64,000 bases of DNA from Nageia nagi (Eukaryota > Pinophyta), in the NCBI GenBank assembly GCA_050084985.1, contig JBITNC010000001.1:200074001-200138000 (forward strand). The letters are read 5' to 3'. Position 1 is the stretch's first letter; every line of letters begins with the position of its first letter. Of this stretch, positions 33,120-42,900 are shown piece after piece. Below the pieces are notes generated by a model, which was given only the letters and a program-made list of their open reading frames with translations, was not told the origin of the DNA and made no database searches. The position numbers and the translations under genes were made by a program.

Positions 33120-34139
33120 CTACTTGTTTCTAGGTTTGCCATTGTTGTTTTATAACAAACTTCATTTTTTTTGACAAATGAGGTGAGGTTGGTGCGGGGC
33201 AGGAGTGGGAGGCAAGATGTGATTGAACAAGATGAGGTGATATCGGGGGGATAATTTGGTAGAGGGATGGTGACATTGGAGAGTGTGCAGGATGGTGATG
33301 GGATTTGTCTGGCCATAAATGAGGAAATGGGGATGAGCATGTCGGGAAGGGGGCTAGGGGGAGGGGTGGTGATCTGTAATTAAGCGTCAAAACTATGGAC
33401 TCGCTGCACCACTTACAAATTAAAAGTTTTGCAAAATTAATTTGTGATCACTAAATGTGTGGTGAAATAAAATGCCATCTAAATATTGAATCTAGATTCA
33501 AAATAAGCAACAAAAATTCAAATTACAAGCATTCCACAACAAAGCACATGAACATTGAAATTTATAGTGGAAAACCTTGCTGGGTAACAACCATCGTGAA
33601 TGAGCTTTGAATAATATATTATAAACAAGCAAAAAATCTCAACAACATCGAAAAGGTTTGAACAACATAACACACTATCACAATTAGATCCGGTCAACAA
33701 AACACTGTCATAGACTCATAATCCACCCTTCAGTTTGCTCTTCCCTTTAACTTTGGTTCCACTCAAACCCTGTACATTTTTTTCAGAAGTTTGTAGGTTT
33801 AGCAGTCCAAAATATTCATCTCCAATAAACTATGTTCCTTTTATAAGACTAGAATATCGGTTAGTGTTCCCCCCAAGATTTTGTTGTTCAACAGTTCTGA
33901 ACTGTTCGTATTTTTGGCAATTAAACTGTTTCTGATCGTTTCATGTGCCTATCATAACTGTTTCCAATTGGTCCACATTCCTCACATCATCGGTACAACT
34001 CCCTTCTCCTCAAACAGTGTTGTCATAGCATAATTCTTCTTGTCTAACAGTTCCAGTCATAGAACTTTGAACTTATGCCAATTCTGTTCACTATCAAACA
34101 TTTGAGACAATTGATGTCATGCTTTTTGTCCTAAAACTC
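33120..34139. other. Unassigned, with a purine-rich patch at 33180-33370
   Basis: 33180-33370 is G/A-rich on the plus strand (GAGGTGAGG, GGGATGGTGA steps) and ends in a G-quadruplex motif. From 33390 on the sequence is AT-rich without coding or recognisable element ends. Confidence 0.4.
33344..33366 (+). other. G-quadruplex motif
   Basis: Four runs of at least three G (3, 5, 5 and 4) separated by AA, CTA and A. Such short loops favour stable intrastrand quadruplexes. Confidence 0.6.
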
Positions 34140-34390
34140 CGGAAAGTCATAAATTCTTGAAAAGCGAAGATGTGAAAAATTCTTGGAAAGTTGGAATACA
34201 GAAAATTCTTGGATAGCCATGGAAAAATTTCTTGAGAAGCCGAGAATGCAAAAAATTGCTGGAAAGTCGGAATGCAGAAATTTTGCGGAAAGTTGAGAAT
34301 GTAGAAATTTCCCGGGAAATTGGAATGTAGAAATTTGCAAAGGTCGAGAAGGTGGAAATTCCTGTAAAGCCAAAACTTTCCCGGACTTCC
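34140..34390. repeat. ~30-bp minisatellite, about eight degenerate units
   Basis: Unit consensus GAATGCAGAAATTTCTTGGAA followed by AGTCG or AGCCGA. Units start near 34190, 34230, 34245, 34268, 34297 and 34322, with more decayed ones on each side. Spacing is 28-32 bp. Confidence 0.65.
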
Positions 34391-37300
34391 AATCTTCCAC
34401 CTTTTCAAAAAACATCTTGAAAGAAAATTCAGAACTAAATTTCGGATCTGGTGGCATTAGTGAATTTATGGTTTGATTTCTTAGCCTGCCACATGGCCTT
34501 GCATGGATGTTGGTAGATGAACTTATGGGGAGGGGGGAACCGGGTGTGAGCTCATGACAACAAGTATGGGAGGGAATGTGGGAGTTTGCGTGGTTATGAT
34601 TGCATGGGCATGCCACATAAATGTCTTGGCGGGGTTGCATGGGGTAGGGTGGGACCTATGCTTCATTAATTGTTTCTAGTTAATGAAGGTGTCACATGTA
34701 CATGCATGCATGAATTTGGAATTAATTGGCATGGGGATGTAGGGTGGCATTCGTTTTTTTGCATTGTTGTTTCATGTAGTATCATTTGTAGACAAATATG
34801 TTATATGCTGTGGGGGTAGGGTGCATTTCTAGAAGGAATATGAGTGTGTCTGGGCGGCACCAGCTACATGCATATTTGTCAAAGAATCGATTCCAGTTAA
34901 AGGAGGCATAGTGATAGTGGATTAGGAGATGATCCACTGTTTCTTCATGTTTATTACATAATGCACATCTTTGAGGGGCCTTGAAAGTGTCTTTTTAAGA
35001 TTGTCCTCTGTACGGATGCATTTGTTCATGTCCATCCATGAAAAGAATACGGTCTTAGACTATCTTGGCCATTTCCTGATTGTCTTGTGGCTTTTTGCAA
35101 GGAGTTGAGTTGGGCTTTAAAGAAGTTGGTAACGTTTTCTTGTGGAATACTCCCTTGATTTACCGTGTTTCCATGCCTATTTTTCAGGTGATCTGTCATG
35201 TTGTGATGGGATGATAAGTTTGTCATGGAGCAGTCTATTCCATTCTTCTTGTGTTGCAGGGTTATTGGATATATGTGTGTTCCATTGTATCTTCCCTTGC
35301 CTGTGTGTGGTTTAATTGTTCTTGAGTAGATGGCCTAGGCTATATTCTAGTTAGTGTCCTAAGTTCCATTTCTTGTGAAGTTGATGACGATTTCTTTTTC
35401 CTTTAAAATGGAGCTCCACGTGGCTGACCCATTGATTTGATAGGCTCCCAAAAGAAGTTATTGGAGTTTAAGTATTTGTTTTGGATGATTTGACTTCATT
35501 GTTTTTTCTTTTTTTGCAATGATTCTCAAAAAGATCTTGGCTCCAAAGTTCAAGTTCAATAATTCATGGATTTTGAGACCGGTTCCTCCATGCTTCTTGG
35601 GTCTACAAATTTTGTTCCATGCCATGAGTGGGAGTCTGCTTTTTTTGGCCTGTGCCCTGCCATAGAAATTTGCGGTACCTTTACCCTTTGCTGCTTCTAC
35701 TATTGATAACTTGCAGACTAGCTGCACTTGGAGGGTAGTTTGAATGAGTTGTAGTCTTCTGCCATTGGAGGGCTATTTGGCCTTCCAAGAGGAGAGTTTC
35801 CTTTCCACTTTAGCTATTAGTTTTCTCCAATGCGAATTTCTGGTTTCACCTGTGAAAAATGGGACTTCTAGGTATATGGATAGGAGTTTCTCTTTGACAT
35901 GACCCAGTTAGCTGCATATTGTGGCCTGTTTTCTTTCTGGGTGTTTATAACGTAGATTGTGGATTATGTATTGTTTATTTTTTGTTCTGATGCATTTTGG
36001 TACATGCTTGGAGATTATTTGATGTTTTTTGCTTCATTTAGCATGGGTTCTCCCATTAAAATAATGTCATTTGCAAGTTGAGTATGTGAGATTTTATCCT
36101 TTGATGTTATCTATAAGCCTTTGAGTTTCTTTTTCTCTACTTTGGATTGGATGAGTCTGCTCAAGAATTCAGCCATTATGATGAATATATAAGGGATGAG
36201 GTCCCCTTGTCTTAAACCTTTTGAGCTATTGAATAATCCAATAGGTTTACAATTGATTAAGCTTGAAAATTTGGCTTTTGAGATCATTTCTGTCATTCGA
36301 TCTGCCCATTTTGTTTTGCTGAAATCAAAGCTTGTCATTACTTGGTGTGGGAAATTCCAGTTGACCTTGTTAAACAACTTTTCCATGTTAAGTTTGATTA
36401 GTATTCCTTGATGTTTACTAGTCATGGTGGAATGTGAGGCTTCATGGACCAAAAGAATGCCATCCTGGATCTACCTTCCCTTAACGAGGCCCCCTTGTTC
36501 ATTTGAGATTATTTTAAGTAGGGTGTGCTATAGTCTTTTTGGCAGGAACTTTGGAAAAAATCTTGTAAATTTAGTTGCATAAGGAAATTGGTTTATATTT
36601 GTCAAAGTAGTTGGGTTGTCAATTTTGGGGATTAAGGCAAGGAGCATTGTGTTGAAGGATTTGGGATTTTTCTCTTCTGAGAAAAAATCTTGAGTTGCTA
36701 TGAAGACATCATCTTCGATGATTTCCTAGTAGGTTTGAAAAAAATCATTGTTCAATGCATCCTGTTCTGGGCATTATTATTCCTCAAGGATAGGATCACA
36801 TCTTCAGTTTCTTTTCTACTAATAGATTCCAACCTTCCAGGAGCTTCTTGTTTTCTAGATCGAAGATGATTTGAGAATGTGTTTTAAATATTTTGGCTTG
36901 TGACTTATTTCTTTTGCAATCCTCAGTTGTTAGAAGATTTTCATTGATGAGGGTGGCTTTTCCCTCGATTTGATTTATATCAGTAATATGGTCCTTGCCA
37001 GGGGGTGCCATGTACATGGTGTGGTTTTTGTGCTTTCAGATTGAGGCAGAGTTATTGAAGAAATTCATAGTTCTATACCTTTCTTGTAGCTATTATATAC
37101 TGGATATTTGTTTCCAGTGTATTTCTTTTGCTTTTAGGATGCTATCAAGTTGTTGCTAAAGTAGGTCAATCCTAGAGATGGGTTGCAGTGGGTGTTCTCT
37201 ATCGGTTATGGTTTGGTGGGAGGTGGCTTCATTTTTTTTTGCTTTAATATCTTTGAGGATTGTTTGTTACTTTGTTTTGAAATTGTGCGTGTTTTCAACT

Positions 37301-37563
37301 TTCTATGTTTTAGGGTAGATTTAAGTGTGTGATGGTTTTTTAGGATGTATTAGTAGACTTAAGTGTGTGAGATTTTTTCATGTATCTCAAATTAGGTTGA
37401 AGGCATTGATATCATCCAGCTACGTGTTTCCAAATATGAATGGGGGCTACATGTGGGGAGGGAGTTTGGAGATGGTGATGCTAATTAAGAGGTGATTTGA
37501 ACTGGTAGCGTGTTTTACTGTTAGAGATATTATTTGTTGTGTACTGTGTTTGTGTTTGTTATA

Positions 37564-38575
37564 ACCATAGTTGTCAAACTTGGACTTGGCGTGGACTCAT
37601 TGAGGTCCCCTTGCGGCTCAAACTTAGGATTTGGGAAAAAACCATAGACGGACTCGACAAAAAGAAAAAATGAAAAAAATAGATATTTTCACTAAATGCA
37701 TAAGTTTTTCAAGTGCATATTACTTATTACAGTTATTAGTGTCTTCTCGAATATTACTTATTCAATATCAAATTTATACAATTTACAATATACACAATTA
37801 CAAATAAGTAATAGCGAATAGGAAGAGGCATATGTTTGTATTCATCAAAATGTTAAAACATCACATTGTTCACAATACAAAATGTGCCTATGATGGTTGC
37901 AAAATACAAAATGACACAATCTATGATGGTTGCAAAATACAAAATCACACAATGGTTGATGGTTGCAAAATACAAAATCACACAATGGTTGATGGTTGCA
38001 AGTGTAAACTTCAATTTTTTGCTTTACTTCTCCCATTTGTCCTACTATAAGCTACAAGTGCCCTTTGTGCTTGAGATGCAAAACTAGATCCAATTGCTTC
38101 TTTTTGTGCCCTTCGCTCTTCTTGCCCCGTTGTTGCTAACTCTACTAGATTTTTAAGATCCTCAAAAACAATGTTAGGAATATTACGATCCTCTAAAAGT
38201 TGATGCTCATCCTTTGAAAGCTGATCCTCTATGATCCATTCATTGGATGGATCAATGGCATCAAGTTCAATGGCCTCATAATATATATTTGCAATGTTGC
38301 ATTATGTTTTTCTTTATAAGTATTTTAGCACAAAGGTTTAAATTTTATTTATGTGACATGTGTTGTATATTTTATGAAATTGTAGTTAATGGCCTCATAA
38401 TCTAGAATCTAGATTCTATATCTGCAATTTTTTATGGTGAATGAGTAGATTATAGTGCATAAATACAAGGTCATTTAATTTTTCTTCTGTTAATCTATTC
38501 CTCTTCTTGGAATGAATGTGTCCAAAAATACTCCAATTACGTTCAAAACCAAAAATACTCCAATTACTCTTTAAG
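37564..38575 (-). pseudogene. hAT transposase C-terminal fragment inside the LTR relic
   Basis: Minus strand near 38560-38450 reads FERNWSIFGHIHSKKRNRL then TEEKLNDLVFMHYN, the conserved C-terminal dimerisation domain of hAT transposases, with a small duplication of ERNWSIFG-coding sequence in front. Farther along, DPSNEWIIEDQ and an acidic tail follow (38260-38040). The left end CATAGTTGTCAAACTTGG (37567) looks like an element terminus. Everything N-terminal to ERNWS is missing; the LTR-element 3' sequence begins at about 38576. Confidence 0.75.
37891..38000. repeat. 33-bp minisatellite, four units
   Basis: TGATGGTTGC starts at 37891, 37924, 37957 and 37990, exactly 33 bp apart, each followed by AAAATACAAAATCACACAAT. 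The unit length keeps frame in both directions. It lies beyond the hAT coding remnant. Confidence 0.9.
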
Positions 38576-38639
38576 GGGGTGGGAGGGTTCCAAAACTTTC
38601 TTTGTTGTTGGTTGGATGTGATGGTAGATGCTCAGTCTG

Positions 38640-38735
38640 TACCACATGAAAAATGGAAAAGTGGTAAATGCCCAAGTCATTACCACATGAAAATTGAAGG
38701 ATGGCAAATGCCCAAACATTGCCATATGAGATTTC
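38640..38735. repeat. ~42-bp tandem repeat, two to three units
   Basis: TACCACATGAAAAATGGAAA, GTGGTAAATGCCCAAGTCAT and then TACCACATGAAAATTGAAGG, ATGGCAAATGCCCAAACAT repeat at about 44-bp spacing, just inside the 3' part of the LTR relic. Confidence 0.6.
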
Positions 38736-38849
38736 ATTGATCCCATTGCTACTGAAGATGGTTTGAAGAATGATCCCATTGCAGTTGACAAATTGAAAAT
38801 AATAATGTTGATGTAATGACAAAATCTAGGGATTTGTCATTAAGGGGGG

Positions 38850-38988
38850 TGTTAGAGATACCGTGTTAGAGATATTATATGTTATGTAGTGTACGTGAGT
38901 TTTAGTGTTTGTGTTTGTTATAAATTTTTTGTTAAGTTATTATCTATTCTTGTTATGTATCTCTCTGTTTATATGCATACTACAATGT
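38850..38988. repeat. 3' LTR (short) of the relic inserted in the LINE
   Basis: Starts TGTTAGAGATA directly after AAGGGGGG. A second start-like TGTTAGAGATATTAT lies 14 bp on at 38864. It ends near GTGTG where LINE sequence resumes. Confidence 0.5.
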
Positions 38989-39385
38989 GAAAATTAGTGT
39001 GCTCCAATAATTATGTTCGTTTGAATGATGATATTAAGGGTCATTTGTCATCTAGGAGCAATCTGTCCATCCTTTCTGATGAAATTGCTGCATTGTGAGA
39101 TATCTTGTTGTGCCTTGTGAATTTGCCATCATGGAGTTTGGGATCCCAAACATTTGTTTGTGAGATGAAGCTGATGAATTTGTTTCTACTAAATTTGAAT
39201 CCTTTCCCTCCTCTCTTCTCTTCTCCGGATGTGATTGAGCTTAAATTTCCTCCTAATATCCATAACACATTGTTGTATTGCTCTTTAATTTTAATTATTT
39301 ACTTCCACAAACTTTTCTCACTATTTAGGGTTTTCCTTGCATATATGTTCATAAAGCATCATTGTTGGTTCATTTTTGGGTTGAA

Positions 39386-40293
39386 TGTAATGATCCAAAC
39401 TATGTAAAACCAGAATTATTCATTACAATTTCAGATTTGCCAATTTGTGCCTTTATTTATCAATTCCAATGCAAATAAAATTACAATTCCACACCATTCA
39501 TGCATCAACAAATCTGAAAAACTGAAAGTAAATGCGAATATGCCACCAAAAATTCAGATTCAAGTGCCAAACAATCTTATTGACCAACACGAGAAAGTAT
39601 AAGTAACAAATAAGCACAAATGATGCCCTAGAAGAGGGGTGACCCTCTTAGAGAGTGAAATGAACAAGTTTGAATGTCCGACAAATGTCTCTTGGTCCTC
39701 CAAGGTTGGAAGACCCTCTTGGAAGCTTGAAGGGATGCAAGATGCGCCAAAGTGCTTCCTAGGGTTGGATGCCTCACCCAATGTGCAAGTCCGAATGTTG
39801 AAGTGCCAATGAAGCTCAAGTGTGAAAACCCTAGATGGATGATCCACCAATAGAAGACTTTAGGGTTTTCGTCCTCAAGCCTTCTAAACCAAGAGGGTTT
39901 TCGTCTCCAAGGTTTACTCTTATAGGTTTGCATCCACAGGAGGTGGAGGAACAACTGGTCCAATTGCTCTCTCGAAAAAAGTGCGAATGATCTCCAATGA
40001 TGATTTCCAAATGGGGCACTCCTTCCTTTTATAGCAATGCGCTCCTCCTGAGATGACTGGTCGACCCATTCAAATGCTTCTATTCCTGCCTTGGGTCTAC
40101 AAATTACATTATGACACCTTGGACCTTCAAATTGCATTATTACATTCGAAATACAAATAAAGTTCCATTATTATTCTAAATTACCAAAAATCACTCCTAT
40201 CTATCCTAGAAGAGGGACGCCCCACTCCAAGTGGCTCAACAAAAACATTACAAAGCAAAAATGAGTGTGATGCTAAAAAAGGGAGACATTACA
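39386..40293 (-). mobile_element. Solo LTR, 908 bp, inserted in the LINE endonuclease
   Basis: Perfect 7-bp terminal inverted repeats TGTAATG...CATTACA. Flanking bases TTGAA (39381-39385) and TTGGA (40294-40298) differ at one position and are the likely target duplication. No primer site, polypurine tract or coding lies inside. Orientation is inferred from the minus-strand start TGTAATGTCTCCC, which resembles TGTAATGTCCCC at 49733. LINE coding continues on both sides. Confidence 0.8.
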
Positions 40294-40504
40294 TTGGAGA
40301 AGAAGGATAGAACTAAGTGATGTGACAAAGGGATTTTCTAGTTTGAGCTTGTTCTGGTTCCACATTGTTATGATTCCTTTTGAAGCTTCCTTTGCATTAA
40401 TTCTCATACAATCCATATTTTTCCATGTATATTGCTTTAACCTTAAACACTTCTGCTATGATTTTAGTTTCCTATATGTTGATAATATCTGGTTGGTTTG
40501 TACT

Positions 40505-41323
40505 ACTGTTTCAAAATCCAGTGATTATCTTGAAAAATCGCGACTAATCGCAGTTCAACATGAAAATGCCAAAAAACCGGGAAAATCGCATATTCTGGAA
40601 TACCTGTTTTTTGATCGAATTTTGACCAATTAGTAGCGATTATCCGGGCAGATTTGAAAAAATATAAAAAACTGTATAAAATGGAATAAAACTATAAATT
40701 GAAAGCTGGGCCCCATTTTTGGTCAATCCAGTTCAACTTTGGAGGGCACCAGTTAAATATGAGTGTGAATAGGAATCTTGAGAGGCTTGTAAACTATAGG
40801 GTGAGATTGGAACAAGAGTTGAAGGAGAAGATATGCTTTAAGATGGCTGAAGATACGTTTGATGAAGAACAGTTGGAAAGCCAAGACATGCCACTCTCAC
40901 CAAGCAAATTAACAAGAAGTAGGACATATGAAACAAGGGAAAGGACATCTAGGGAAGCAGTAACAAAGGAAAGAATGAAGAGGAAAAAGAGAGCACATGT
41001 TTGATGTGTTTTGAGGGATATTTTTTGTTTTTTGCAAATTCAAAGAAATATTGCCAAATTTATTTCGAAATTTATGTACTCACTATGATAGTATGCAGCC
41101 TATGCACTATGCAGTATTTTGATATGAAAAACATGTTGTCCTCATCTATAATGCAATATTATGTGTTTTGGTAATAGCAAATGGCATCTATTTTTCAAGA
41201 AAATTGCAAAAAACATTTGAAAATATATATTTGTGTTTTTTTTGGCCGAACTTTTACCGAATCGTCGAATAATCTTCTCAGCAGAGAAAACGATTAGTGG
41301 TGAGGAGCTAACTTTAAAACATT
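40505..41323 (+). mobile_element. Short hAT-like non-autonomous element, 819 bp
   Basis: Flanked by GGTTTGTACT on both sides (40495-40504 and 41324-41333); the minus-strand LINE codons are duplicated with it. Ends ACTGTTTCAAA and, on the other strand, AATGTTTTAAA match at 9 of 11 positions and resemble the CAGTGTTTTAAAA ends of many plant hAT elements. Subterminal AATCGCGACTAATCGC (near 40535) and ACCGAATCGTCGAATAATC (near 41258) are also typical. hAT duplications are usually 8 bp, so two bases of the 10-bp match may be chance. Confidence 0.75.
40699..41004 (+). CDS. 101-residue open frame inside the short hAT-like element
   Basis: A hydrophilic, charged frame: NRNLERLVNYRVRLEQELKE followed by KMAEDTFDEEQLESQDM and a basic, Ser/Thr/Arg-rich end (SPSKLTRSRTYETRERTSRE, KERMKRKKRAHV). 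The LERLV...RLEQ part is distantly reminiscent of the end of hAT transposases (RLEDLVYVHYN), so it may be the residue of the element's transposase C-terminus. Expression is unproven; it may be a chance frame. Confidence 0.3.
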   Translation: MKAGPHFWSIQFNFGGHQLNMSVNRNLERLVNYRVRLEQELKEKICFKMAEDTFDEEQLESQDMPLSPSKLTRSRTYETRERTSREAVTKERMKRKKRAHV

Positions 41324-41877
41324 GGTTTGTACTGATGATGTTCTTAAATAAATGCTTTTTGGGATGAGGATTTAATCTTTTCAGATTCCAAGATAGGATC
41401 TTCATTTTAGGTGGTGGAGAGAGAGGAGGATTGATGGCCTAATTAGCTGTACTAATTGTTTTCCTGTTTTAACTTTTTCCATGAAGGCCTGCAATGACTG
41501 TTGTGTACCTTTTTCCAAGTTCCTTGTCACTTTTTGCTTGCACGGATTTGTATCTTGTTCTGCGTCCTCTGTTGGATGTACCTATGCGTGGTTTAGGGGG
41601 TTTGGAGATGGTTTTATTTCCATTAGGTTTCTTTGTTGGGAATTGTGGTTCAGTCGAGTCTGACTTTGACTATGTGTTTTGAGATTCTTGAGTTGCCTTT
41701 TTATTTTCTGGAGGGTTATCATATTCTTCATCACCTTGCTTGGAATTTTCTGAATTCAATTTCAATATTTGGAATTTTGGTTTACATTGTGGGGGCCTTT
41801 TATTTGTTTGTTTCTCCTATTTTGGATGATCCATTTACTCTCTCTTTGGGGGGGGAGGGGATGTTGGTTTTTCTTGT

Positions 41878-42640
41878 GCAGTTTCTGGCCTTATGTCTTT
41901 GCTCATGGCAGAGGCTGCATTTAAAGGGGACATTTTCGTAATCCAATTCTTGTTGATGGGAAGAGGTTTTTTAAGATTCATGTAAGTTCAAATTCTTGCA
42001 TATGCGAAGTGGAATTTTGAGTAGGTTTTTTGTTATAAGGTGATAAATTCTCCCAGGCTATTCTTGATTGATTCGAACATGTCATCATGTTAAAGATGTA
42101 TTGGGAGGTTATAGAGTCTAATCCAAATTGGGGCTTTTGATGGTTTCTCTTCAGAGAGGTTGAAGTTTTCAGACCAAGGAGCAATAAAAAGACCTAGGCC
42201 ATCGAGGAAAAAAGAACTTTGTCGAAGATGATATCCCTGTGAGATTCTGAGGTGAATGAAGCCATGAAATATCCTTTGGGGCCAAACTTTTTCCAGTTGT
42301 CTTTGGTCCATTTGAGTTCATCGGTTGGTTTTTAGCTCTTTCCTATGAATTTGTAGATAAGAACGTGGGCATCCATAGATAACTTGGTTTTGTCAACATT
42401 TGTTTGTTGGAAGATTATTGTTTGGACATCTTTGGCTGCCTAGATGGAGCCAACCTTGTTCCAAAGAGTTGATTTTTTTTCTTTTGGCATATTCCTAATG
42501 TCCGCAATGACTCTTGAATTTTTTGTGGGTTGATAGTTTTGAAGCAGTTTACCTTTGTAATTCATGGCAGAGGAGGGAGGGGATGGGTGGTTGTCCTTCC
42601 AAAATTTAAATTATGCACCAATTTGAGTTAGAGAAGGAAA
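41878..42640 (-). pseudogene. LINE ORF1 (DUF4283-like domain and CCHC zinc knuckle)
   Basis: The stretch at 42311-42090 reads GYHLRQSSFF, DGLGLFIAPWSENFN and KAPIWIRLYNLPIHL, the pattern of the DUF4283 domain found in plant LINE ORF1 proteins (WxxRLPNLPLHLW). After a frame change, YSKFHFAYARI and LKKPLP follow, then NVPFKCSLCHEQRHKARNC (41937-41878), a complete CX2CX4HX4C RNA-binding knuckle. The remaining 470 bp to ORF2 are proline- and lysine-rich. Frameshifts and stops prevent expression as one protein. Confidence 0.75.
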
Positions 42641-42699
42641 GTATTTGGGAAGTATCTGAAATTAGTGCATGTCGATGCTTTTTTGAGCCTGGTCATACC

Positions 42700-42900
42700 T
42701 TTTATACTTAATAGTTATTAAAATAATCAATCATCTATTTATAGGTGGATGACTAATTTTATGAGGTTTGGTAGACAGGGTTAAGTAACGGTTGGTTGGT
42801 TACAACCAACTATAATTTGCATTGTATAAATTAATACTTCGCTCGTAATAGTATGTTAGCTCTTGTGAGCTAATCGTTTTCTAATATATGGTATCGGAGC
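42700..42900 (+). mobile_element. Copia LTR end plus primer site, plus strand, fragment
   Basis: TGGTATCGGAGC at 42889-42900 differs by one base from the initiator-Met primer site. It is preceded by AGCTCTTGTGAGCTAATCG and TTTTCTAATA, like the ends of short copia LTRs, and by a TATA-like CTATTTATAGG at about 42733. A GGTTGGTTGG...CCAACC inverted repeat lies between. The LTR start and all coding are missing. Confidence 0.5.

Larger units (their letters stand above)
37509..38988. mobile_element. LTR-element relic inserted in the LINE endonuclease
   Basis: TGTTAGAGATATTAT occurs at 37519 and at 38864, each followed by similar sequence (TGTTTGTGTTTGTTATA). At the right copy it is preceded by a purine tract (AAGGGGGG, 38842-38849), the typical order PPT then 3' LTR. 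The left copy is cut after about 45 bp by a hAT fragment. The LINE resumes outside (GATTTGAACTGGTAGCGTG on the left, CTCCAATAATTATGTTCG on the right). The superfamily is uncertain; the LTR start is copia-like. Confidence 0.6.
34780..41405 (-). pseudogene. LINE ORF2 (endonuclease-reverse transcriptase), in four pieces
   Basis: Endonuclease: MKILSWNLKRLNPHPKKHLF (from 41405), TNQPDIINI (40500; usually KPDIVFIQET), WILGGNLSSITSGEEKRGG and TNVWDPKLHDGKFTRHN (39268-39050; usually GDFN and LxDLxxxGxxFTW), SSNHLLISI (37500; usually GSDHxPI). Linker: ILKAKEIHWKQISSI and MNFFNNSAS (about 37150-37040). RT: EIIEDDVF, FNTMLLALIPKIDNP, LIKLNMEKLFNKVNW, SSKGLRQGDLIPYIF (36190) and LANDIILMGE (36066-36077) where active enzymes have FADD. 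C-terminus: RLPLMAWNKICRPKKHGGTGL (35640-35575) and a zf-RVT-like region (35230-34880). The Asp-to-Asn at the catalytic site plus many stops make it dead. Confidence 0.85.
34780..42700 (-). mobile_element. L1-type LINE relic, minus strand, split by three insertions
   Basis: Read right to left: ORF1 with a DUF4283-like domain and CCHC knuckle (42640-41878), then ORF2 starting with an endonuclease (MKILSWNLKRLN, 41405), reverse transcriptase, and a C-terminal RVT zinc-finger region (35230-34880). Coding is interrupted at 41323/40505 by a hAT-like element, at 40293/39386 by a solo LTR, and at about 38988/37509 by an LTR element carrying a hAT fragment. In each case the next expected part of the LINE resumes on the other side. 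The untouched LINE would be about 4.7 kb over this span. Confidence 0.85.

Noticed and set aside
34131-34640. 169-codon minus-strand open frame rich in Phe, Ser and Asn
   Set aside because: Its regular composition comes from translating the 30-bp minisatellite.
39628-40137. 169-codon minus-strand open frame
   Set aside because: It lies wholly inside the solo LTR (39386-40293) and shows no domain.
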